Positions 8,101 through 13,400 of a stretch of 14,553 nt of DNA are shown piece by piece (position 1 is the stretch's first letter; every line of letters begins with the position of its first letter). Origin of the DNA: an uncultured Eubacterium sp. (GTDB lineage: Bacteria > Bacillota > Clostridia > Lachnospirales > Lachnospiraceae). The stretch covers positions 1 to 14,553 of the forward strand of contig CAJTRZ010000003.1 of the NCBI GenBank assembly GCA_910578975.1, given 5' to 3'. The translations under genes and the position numbers were made by a program. The notes below the pieces were generated by a model. That model saw only the letters and a program-made list of their open reading frames with translations, had not been told where the DNA came from and searched no databases.

Positions 8101-9388
8101 ACAGTTCTGCGATACCAATACCGCTTCCACTTTCTACCTTTGTATATCCAAGCACTTTTACATAACGGACATTTTGTCTGTATAACGTAAAATTATCGAT
8201 TTTATATGCATAACCTCTTGTCACACGATGTACTGTTGTCCAGTTCTTATTATCTGCTGACACCAATACATCATAAATTTTTCCTGCATCTCCATTCCAG
8301 TTAATAACAATTCTTCCAAGAGTATATGCCTGTCCCAGATCTACCGTAAGCCACTGGTCATCCCCCTGATAAGATGTAAACGCTGTTGATGTATTTCCGT
8401 CTACTGCATTCTCCGGTTTCACATTGTTGTACGCATCCGGTCTTATATTACCTTCCTCGTCTTTCATCCACCATTCATCTCTTGTTCCTGAGCATGTTAC
8501 TTCTTTATTCAATGCCAAATTCTCGCCATAATCTTTCGGTGGCTTTGCTGAACCACCTGTACCATAAACCTGAAATTCATACAAAGAACAACCATATGCT
8601 ATTGCTCTCTCTACACATAACACTCTGACATATCTAGCCTTCGTTGCACTTAAATCTGTCTTATTAATGGTCTGTTTTAAATTGGCACTAGAATCTACAA
8701 CAATACCATTGTCACCTTTACTTCCTTCTGCAACGTTTACTTCACAAGTCCCGCTGCCAAGCTCTTCGTTTGTAGATGGATTAAAAGCAACTACTTTTAA
8801 TGTATGTTTTCCGGCACTTAGCTTAATATTTCCCTGAGTACCGCCATGATTAGTAAATTTATAATTATCCGGTGCTACTGCAATCTGGTCTCCATCATAT
8901 ACTTTATAGTGCGCATCTTCTACCGAAGTCCAATTTGCACTAATCTGGCCAAATCCATCTGTTAAACTATTTACAGTATAGGAAACAGCCATATCGACAT
9001 ATTCCCCCTTTTTCTTTCCTTTTGTATAAACTGTTGTCCAGTTATCTTCATCATTTGAAAACTGAATCTCATAAGTTTTGGCATGAGCTGACTCCCAATG
9101 AAGATAAATATGGTCAATATCTGCCTCTTTTCCAAGGTCCACATACATCCACTCATTTTTATCATCCTGTTTTGCCTGCCACCTTGTACCTGCATCACCA
9201 TCTACTGCCAATTCCGCAGCATCATTTCCATTCTGGGAACTTGCATATACAGGTCTGCCATAAGAAAGATTATATGGTTTCTCTGCATCTGCCGCCTGGA
9301 TGTCAAACAATTCGCCTTGTGGGCAAATTGTTACAACCATAGTTAATGTAAGTACTATTGATGTAATTTTTCTCATAATTTTAGACAT
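2141..9388 (-). CDS. Giant multi-modular secreted GH81 endo-beta-1,3-glucanase (2415 aa)
   Basis: An extracellular enzyme predicted to cut beta-1,3-glucan by inversion. Order of parts by residue: signal peptide 1 to about 35; F5/8C (discoidin, CBM32-like) module 1 at 38-276, interrupted by an FN3-like insert at about 137-222; F5/8C module 2 at 288-433; GH81 at about 447-1257; chitobiase-C-like at 1261-1352; F5/8C module 3 at 1356-1486; chitobiase-C-like at 1490-1568; two Big_2-like at 1569-1642 and 1644-1723; F5/8C module 4 at 1737-1888; FN3-like at 1892-1983; F5/8C module 5 at 1994-2142; FN3-like at 2148-2225; Thr/Pro linker at 2228-2312; Lys-rich FN3-like end at 2313-2415. GH81 hallmarks are D906 in DHHFTYGYF and E984/E988 in NNQESASEA, the expected acid and base pair. 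The His four residues after D906, conserved in the family motif, is Thr910 here. GGAGG 7 nt before the ATG supports this start. No LPXTG, SLH or dockerin is seen. Family certain; substrate inferred. Confidence 0.96.
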   Translation of the reverse strand: MSKIMRKITSIVLTLTMVVTICPQGELFDIQAADAEKPYNLSYGRPVYASSQNGNDAAELAVDGDAGTRWQAKQDDKNEWMYVDLGKEADIDHIYLHWESAHAKTYEIQFSNDEDNWTTVYTKGKKKGEYVDMAVSYTVNSLTDGFGQISANWTSVEDAHYKVYDGDQIAVAPDNYKFTNHGGTQGNIKLSAGKHTLKVVAFNPSTNEELGSGTCEVNVAEGSKGDNGIVVDSSANLKQTINKTDLSATKARYVRVLCVERAIAYGCSLYEFQVYGTGGSAKPPKDYGENLALNKEVTCSGTRDEWWMKDEEGNIRPDAYNNVKPENAVDGNTSTAFTSYQGDDQWLTVDLGQAYTLGRIVINWNGDAGKIYDVLVSADNKNWTTVHRVTRGYAYKIDNFTLYRQNVRYVKVLGYTKVESGSGIGIAELSVYKYNEGDSKENETVTDLPTRQIINNTNGKGSYVSGEMYNEKNKLPTFINEETMKTPIDSNSWWSSAMVQTFSNLLCSTPLKASFTKKGLGVLLATSGWVGVRTENDLGTDQSSETGRDFYISPENLDSTTAYDRVETHGDYHVQLGLMDDDALQMKSTIVKGSPYIYNEFCNNTVAFLNGASITEFFDGNGNKILTKKGDTIITDHIGFKSFDDENTKAKNEGSFFEVNVPAGTEFKVMIGDGNYKLKITFPSARDNYMSVAAMTKKTDIDTYYKHGYAFVTDTVVDYSYNKDNSKIITTYTAATKVMRSGFSNVTMHCLFPHQWKHSNAANDPAATYTSVRGNMKSIWANKFETTQQFSGLLPTFAKPDSDMFNSSEMIDYLNQVVASKLNTAPVSDAYWEGKNVHPLAISAIMADQLGETEVKEQILAKLKSIMVDWFNYDGGDDRCYLIYNKDWGTLYYPDSAYGANAAICDHHFTYGYFMFGAAVLAAYDKEFYNDYKDMVELLVRDYANPLEPEEDGNMFCKFRAFDQYTGHSWAGGYADSDSGNNQESASEALFSWVGMYLWGEATGNQKYIDAGAYGFTTEMDAVEQYWFDYDEDNWLPEYPFQATGQIYGASMGYGTYFGGQPVYVYGIQWLPISEYLTNYGMNQEKCAKIYQGLEDDTVYAQNIERRIYDKLVAEGKQEEADTWHDPDKYVTPDNGWQHITWPFLSQTNAQRAYEKFEANVAKVQTEDRANTLWFIAAMDQLGYRTNDYSIVGNIQGSVYRKDEGNKTTYTAEVWNPTATTQTVTIKKADGTVAGTARVGSMATVAFKIDTAKKFDLTQVATPVIKATSLAGGQVTNNVTGTKKFEDTQIVELSTAESGAKIYYTTDGTVPTTESKVYTEKFLVSSDTTIKAIAVKDNYIDSAYGSAAIQIEGDVVQSSDNLALGATAIAPSEANDASKAGNAIDGDMTTRWQAKDNNDEYIDIDLGRVQTINTVKITWEAAYAEKYEIWTSVDGEEWTTVAKESGRVGEITSSFPATEARYVRMQGVSRGTAYGYSIYELEIYGAVQANAPTISPISGTYNGPQTVTMSTTVKGAEIKYTLDGTTPTEDSPTYTAPITIDKSTIVRAVTYRKGMMLSEPTESSIVIAGTIALNKTTAKIAIDRTVQLSAITNESVTWTSSNTSVATVSANGLVTGKNAGITVITAKTVSGKTATCNITVTEPVHITSISIPAELEMRNKTSETMKLTINPSDTTDDTTAVWTTSNEHVVAVNENGTLTAKGEGTATITVKVGKFTATCEVLVGPAASNAEMAASAKYNVALKKPVTAYPGIAEGNISYITDGALTAGGNHAALGKTGWNYNGECYAIIDLGDTYDASTIDQILVQYKDQAENDTVMGRTYEVLYSTNGLDFTSVYKSDKVTTADMDAQNCVIADVAGQKGAVRYVKIYYPQSAGYGIQVCEMAVLSTEQNAKTVEIERCADPADFAVTSEKICQIDYTITAGADQSDYKYVVYLDGNKVTDLISAGTGTIKDVTAGTHKVKVVSFYNGLTSKGIEKEVTVDDGSLVPYVDSVRNLSKGAKVTVDAIEAVQQEGSKDPQTLTDGEISANTDRCVETTWGSKTATITLDLGSQIDKKLIDEVLIAFKANNTNATDYNIQFSEDGVNYEKVIDKTGVAYKEALEDKFDPQKYSKDTVRYVQISLTNGNANWGYQISEIAVMGTEAFMPKEAEGLAVSSTEYNKITVSFNGETSQLYNVYVDGIIKGMNIQAGTYTYNGIDGGKHTVKVTAMLGGIESKGVTQDVTVEQAPTTTPAPTTTPVPTTSPTTTPQQSTPGVTTGENDTTSQVTTNENDTPIVTTPDVTSNDKESTTASGQESTTSDNGKVTTKQKVTTKISVGKTKVKKAIKKKTAKKIKITLKKIKGASSYQVKVSIKKRFKNKKKITITKMVKKVKFTIKLKKLKKSKKYYVKARAVRVVAGRKYYGKWSKGKKVKIRK
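2144..2452 (-). other. Lys-rich FN3-like C-terminal domain
   Basis: Residues 2313-2415 contain about 40 Lys in 103 residues. They keep an FN3-like pattern (GASSYQVKVS, YYVKARAVR, YYGKWSKGKKV). Such basic domains are common at the ends of Lachnospiraceae secreted proteins, as I recall. A role in electrostatic retention at the anionic cell wall is inference; no sortase or SLH signal is present to anchor the enzyme otherwise. Confidence 0.6.
2453..2707 (-). other. Thr/Pro-rich linker with PTTTP repeats
   Basis: Residues 2228-2312 are dominated by Thr, Pro, Ser, Gln and acidic residues, with PTTTPAPTTTPVPTTSPTTTP at its start. It is a flexible spacer that may be glycosylated, separating the glucan-handling modules from the basic C-terminal domain. 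Its low complexity makes a long open frame on the opposite strand, which is a shadow and not a gene. Confidence 0.85.
5618..8050 (-). other. GH81 catalytic domain of the giant protein
   Basis: Residues about 447-1257. It has the N-terminal beta-sandwich part (NSWWSSAMVQ near 491, SPYIYNE near 594), then the alpha-helical catalytic part with DHHFTYGYF at 906-914 and GHSWAGGY followed by GNNQESASEA at 967-989, and a closing beta segment containing VWNPTATTQTV. The domain lies roughly in the second quarter of the protein, with two binding modules before it and the rest after it. Confidence 0.85.
8723..8980 (-). other. FN3-like module nested inside discoidin module 1
   Basis: Residues about 137-222 of the giant GH81 split its first F5/8C module. 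The strand containing NWTTV ends near 120 and the RYVRV strand resumes at 252, a gap of about 135 residues against about 23 in module 3. The insert ends with an AGKHTLKVVAF-type motif, which matches AGTHKVKVVSF (1956-1966) and GGKHTVKVTAM (2199-2209) of the two free-standing FN3-like modules of the same protein. Boundaries are approximate. Confidence 0.6.
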
Positions 9389-9395
9389 AAGAATT

Positions 9396-9400
9396 CCTCC
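9396..9400 (-). promoter_or_regulatory. Ribosome binding site of the giant GH81 gene
   Basis: GGAGG on the minus strand, 7 nt before the ATG at 9388. It selects this ATG over the in-frame Met5 codon, which would be 19 nt away. Confidence 0.85.
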
Positions 9401-9421
9401 GTATCTTAATAATATACTTAT

Positions 9422-9450
9422 ATTATAAGATGTTTTATCGCTCCCCTCAA
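9422..9450 (-). promoter_or_regulatory. Putative sigma-A promoter of the giant GH81 gene
   Basis: On the minus strand TTGAGG (9445-9450), 17 nt, then a perfect TATAAT (9422-9427). This predicts a leader of about 27 nt and is followed by the GGAGG ribosome binding site at 9396-9400. A second consensus -35, TTGACA, lies upstream at 9477-9482, but I find only a poor -10 (TTTTAT at 19 nt) for it, so it may be a second weak promoter or chance. Confidence 0.65.
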
Positions 9451-9597
9451 CAATAAAAAAGTTTTTCCATTATTTTTGTCAAATTTAATGAATATTTATT
9501 TTTACATCCCTTTAAAACGCTTATAATTAAATTAATATTGGAACAAATACACTATAAAAATATTTTTAAATAAAAACATTTTTATTGCTTTTTATAA

Positions 9598-9643
9598 AAA
9601 AAAGAAATCTGGTAATTCATTTTAACTACCAGATTTCTTTTTT
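9598..9643 (-). terminator. Rho-independent terminator of the 3D-domain gene
   Basis: Arms 9598-9614 and 9627-9643 are complementary over 17 bp (core GAAATCTGGTA) around a 12-nt loop. The hairpin begins directly after the TAA stop at 9645-9647. The minus-strand transcript ends in about eight U. The remainder of the 256-bp spacer up to the next gene is AT-rich and holds the GH81 promoter. Confidence 0.85.
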
Positions 9644-9644
9644 A

Positions 9645-10247
9645 TTATTTTGCAACATACACATCACAATATCTGACTCCCCACTGCAAAGCCTTTGAAT
9701 GTGAACTGAAATAAACATCAATTTTATTTCCTTTAATTGCTCCACCTCTGTCTTCTACTGTATAAGTATGTCCGTCGATTACTACTTTTGTTCCAAATGG
9801 TAATTTAGTAGTGTCAGCAGCAATTGTTCTTCCTGCTGTTGCCTGTGTACCCGAAGCAGTAACTCCATCTGTCTTGCCACAACAACTGCTACATCCACAA
9901 TATCCTGTAATTTTATATGTTCCAATACTTTTTAATTTGTTCTTTTTCTTTTTATAATTGCTCTTTTTCTTCGATTTCTTTTTTGTTTTTTTATTAGATG
10001 AAAGAACTATTTTCTGCTTTTTCACACTAACTGTATTTGTATTTTTCTTTGTTTTGTTTGCTAAAAGTTTATCAGTCTTATTATCTGATTTCAAAACATT
10101 TGCTTTGTTTACCGATTTATCTGTAGTCTGGGTTTCTGCTACTTTATTTTCACTATAGTTTTTTACAACCATTACACTGCCTATGACTGCAATAACAAGT
10201 GTTAAAGTTAATAATGCGAAACCAATAACTAGTCTGGTCTTTTTCAT
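9645..10247 (-). CDS. 3D-domain (double-psi beta-barrel) cell-wall protein, putative peptidoglycan hydrolase
   Basis: A 200-aa protein. A hydrophobic segment at about 8-28 looks like a signal anchor without an obvious cleavage site. Residues 65-106 form a basic linker with 20 Lys in 42 positions. The C-terminal domain, about 110-199, is a 3D domain of the YocH/YuiC/MltA-C superfamily with the three eponymous Asp: D145 (AAD), D166 (VEDRGGAIKG) and D177 (KIDVYF). Family members act as lytic transglycosylases or muralytic enzymes; activity here is inferred. A CGCSSCCG cluster (C117, C119, C122, C123) precedes TASGT, as is usual in clostridial 3D proteins, and another Cys is at 194. AAGGAG at 10255-10260 supports the start. 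It is monocistronic, with its own promoter and terminator. A WalR-like box lies upstream, which fits a cell-wall role rather than glucan degradation. The name of the B. subtilis counterpart is not assigned, because LysM repeats are absent. Confidence 0.9.
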   Translation of the reverse strand: MKKTRLVIGFALLTLTLVIAVIGSVMVVKNYSENKVAETQTTDKSVNKANVLKSDNKTDKLLANKTKKNTNTVSVKKQKIVLSSNKKTKKKSKKKSNYKKKKNKLKSIGTYKITGYCGCSSCCGKTDGVTASGTQATAGRTIAADTTKLPFGTKVVIDGHTYTVEDRGGAIKGNKIDVYFSSHSKALQWGVRYCDVYVAK

Positions 10248-10286
10248 AAATCTACTCCTTTACTGCATTTTTATCATGCAAGGAGT

Positions 10287-10315
10287 ATATTACATCTTTT
10301 ATTACACTTTGTCAA
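10287..10315 (-). promoter_or_regulatory. Sigma-A promoter of the 3D-domain gene
   Basis: Consensus TTGACA (10310-10315), 17-nt spacer, TAATAT (10287-10292) on the minus strand. This predicts a leader of about 33 nt to the ATG at 10247. TGTAAT half-sites lie in the spacer and overlap the -10. Confidence 0.75.
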
Positions 10316-10321
10316 TAAATT

Positions 10322-10338
10322 ATTACATTTTTGTTACA
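10322..10338 (-). promoter_or_regulatory. WalR (YycF)-like box upstream of the 3D-domain gene
   Basis: On the minus strand TGTAAC, five A, TGTAAT. This matches the published WalR consensus TGTWAH-N5-TGTWAH exactly. It ends 6 nt upstream of the -35, a position suited to activation. Further half-sites TGTAAT at 10301-10306 and 10289-10294 are spaced by 6 nt. The family link is sensible because WalRK controls 3D-type hydrolases such as YocH in B. subtilis. AT-rich DNA makes chance matches possible, and no WalR gene is in the window. Confidence 0.5.
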
Positions 10339-10388
10339 TTTATATTTGTTTTGTTAATATTAAATGTCATATTTTTTATTCTGAAACA

Positions 10389-10417
10389 AAGATAAGGACA
10401 GAAACTGCCCTTATCTT
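10389..10417 (-). terminator. Rho-independent terminator of the 1334-aa GH81 gene
   Basis: Complementary arms AAGATAAGG (10389-10397) and CCTTATCTT (10409-10417), extended after one A-C mismatch by CAG/CTG around an AAA loop. It lies 17 nt after the TAA stop at 10435-10437 and is followed on the transcript by a U-rich stretch (UUUGUUU). Confidence 0.75.
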
Positions 10418-10434
10418 ATATAATACATCATATT

Positions 10435-13400
10435 TTATGGCAATGATTTTACAATCGTACCACTCCAATCATAATCAACCTCTTTGTAATCTGCATCTAC
10501 CACTTTAAGAATGTTTTGATATAAATATTTATGTCCGGATAAATTATTCATTAGGGTCTTGTCATATAGCACCTTTGCAATATCAACTACCCGGTAAGAA
10601 CAGACATCACTATAATAGTATGTACCATCCTCCATCAAAGCATATGCCCTCACTTTATATTTTGCCTGAAATTCTCTGGCATTTTTTGCCGAAAACAAAG
10701 TAGTTCTTGCAAAATACGTAGCTGTCTTTGAAACTCCCATTGTAACAGATAATGTCCCTACATTTGTTGATTCCATAGATGCTACATATGGATTTTTTAC
10801 ACCTACATACATCTCACTGTCATCTACAGAATATGTTTGACTTCCATTTTCAATAATTGCATATACAAATCCCCACTTGGACACTTTTTTGTCCTCAATT
10901 ATTGGTTCTACAGAACCTATCACTCTGCTTCCTTCCGAGACCGAACTAATCTGATACCCCTCCACTTTAACATTTGGGTTTACTCGAATTTCAGGATTTG
11001 ACTGCGTTGTTGTTTCTGGTATTGTTGTTTCCTGTGTAGTTATCTCTGGTGTAGTCATCTGTTCCGTTGTCTCGGGTTCTATGTCTGTTCCGCCACTCTC
11101 ATTATCAATCTTTCCATATGCATAATCAGACTTGAAACCGCCACTTTCTGAATATCTGATAAAGTAAAATACAATATATTTTCCTTTTCTCGATGTGAAA
11201 TCTTCTGTTCTTGACCACACACCGGAAACAGAATCCAATCCCCATGAAACAAATCCCATTTCTGCTTTATTTTCTGCAAGTTGTTTTGCTTCACTTTCTG
11301 AATCTACAATTTTATATAAAACATTTACGGCATTATACTTTGTATCTCCTACAATATTGAATGTACCGTTCATATTCCTATCAAATGACAAATACATATC
11401 TTCATTTATCATAATTGTTCCGGCTGGAATCCACTTTGCATAAAGGGTTAGGTTTCCATTTGTTTTCTCTGTAATTTCTACAACTTTTGTGTCATAAGAA
11501 CTTTCCCGATACCAACCATAGAAATCATATCCTTCTTTTTGGGGAGTATCCAGTTTTTTCTTCTCTCCAAAAGTATATGTATTTGGGTAAAGACTGACAT
11601 CACTCCTGTTTCCACCTACCAAATCATAAGAAACCGTATAAATATTTCTTGAATAATAAACCTTAAGTATCAAGCCTCCATCTGCCTGTACAACACCTGT
11701 TGTAACATTTTTCAAATTAGACTTTTCATACGTATATCCGGTAAAATTTTTTATATCAGCTGCAACCTTTGTTTCTGCATCAGCATATTTAATGTTGCTC
11801 TCAATTAAAGAGTATTCATCTGAATTCAAGTCTTTTCCATAATATTCTATACTATAAGAGGACTTTTGTATTTCTTCTGAATTTACTAACGTCATCGTAT
11901 TTGGTGCAGCATTCACAGATATTGATTTCCCATCATTACCTGTAAAATTTACTACCTCTGTAGAACTTGACGGATTATATACCGCATATGTATACACACC
12001 ATCTTTCTTAAACACAGTCCCCATAGCACTACTGCTTGTAAAACTTAAATCCGGCACACCATAATCCTGTAATGCTCTGATATAATGATAGGTATGTGCT
12101 TGCGATTCACCATCATTTACTGCCTCTTTTGTCCATATTGTATTCATGGCCTCATCAGGATCTGCCAATGCATAATAAGAGGCCCACATATCGTTCCATA
12201 ATAAAGTACTTCCACCATTGGCCTGCTTAAAAGTCTTGTCCGCATTGTAATATTTCTTTATATAATCACTACCAGAAATACTGTTTGCATCATTTGCCAG
12301 ATAGAACGACCATGACTGCATTGGACAAATCTGAATTCCCTGTGTATACTCTGCTCCAAACCATGTACCATAATCTGCTTTTCCTCCCCAGACCATTGAT
12401 GCCATTGGTGCAGCATAATTTGATTCATCTATTTTATAGGTATCTTCATCCTTGTCAAACCAATAATTATCTGCAGCTGCAATTTCTGTTGTATAGAGAT
12501 AAATACCCAAATCTCTGATTTTTGTATCTCCAGTCAATTCTCCAAAAAGAATAATTCCTGCCCAGGCATTTACTGCCTCAGATGTTGATTCCTGATTATT
12601 TCCTGTTCTCTCGTCTTCATATCCTGAAGCCCATGAGTGTCCTTCATAAGGAGAAAAACTTCTAAGATATGGATATGCATTTCCGCAATCTGAAACACAC
12701 TCCTCATTGATTCTATAAGGACATGCAATATCATATATTAATTGTTTCACAACATCCTTATAATTGTTCAGCCATGCCCTATCATATAAACCTACACTTG
12801 CAGCAGCTTCAATAAAATATCCATAATGAAAATGATGGTCATTAAACTGATCTACTGCATTAAATGATGTTTGAAACCCTAAAAGAACCCCAACCCCTTC
12901 ACCTAAGTATGTAAAATAGTGTTTATCACTACTTCCTGAATATGTAAACCAATCCTCAAGATTTTTTTGTAATCCATTTAATACTTTTTCAGCACTTTCC
13001 TCATCTCCTACTGATTTTGCAGCAGCCACTACCTGTGCTGAACGGTTTAATTTCTTTCCATGATAATATGTCTCATGTCCCTCATCATTAGCCAATGTCC
13101 AGCTTCCTGCCCCTGTCATATGTTTACTTACAAAATCATCAACGTATTTTTGTAATTGCTGCTTACCTTCTGTATCATCCTCTTTTAATGACGGCATATA
13201 TGGTAAAATACCTTTATATGTCATGTGTGTCGTATATGAATACCCTTTCATAAATTTCATATACCCTCTCAAAGTTATTGCCTTATTATCCATATAAGAA
13301 TATCCTGACATATTCTTGTACTGGTGAGATTGAATACCCATAATCGTTCCATCAGCTGTACTTTCAGGCTTTTTATTTACTGTATATGTATACTTTGTAC

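Noticed and set aside
9098..9346. Plus-strand open frames of 82-106 aa near the GH81 signal peptide
   Set aside because: They are shadows of the N-terminal discoidin module, with no ribosome binding site or promoter on that strand.
2141..9388. Cellulosome membership or sortase anchoring of the glucanases
   Set aside because: No dockerin-type calcium-binding repeats, cohesin, SLH or LPXTG motif is seen in either complete GH81. The GH16 end is outside the window, so it cannot be judged.
9569..9586. Perfect AT-only hairpin (AATAAAAA, CA, TTTTTATT) in the spacer
   Set aside because: No GC in the stem and no gene ending there; it is expected by chance in such AT-rich DNA. The real terminator is at 9598-9643.
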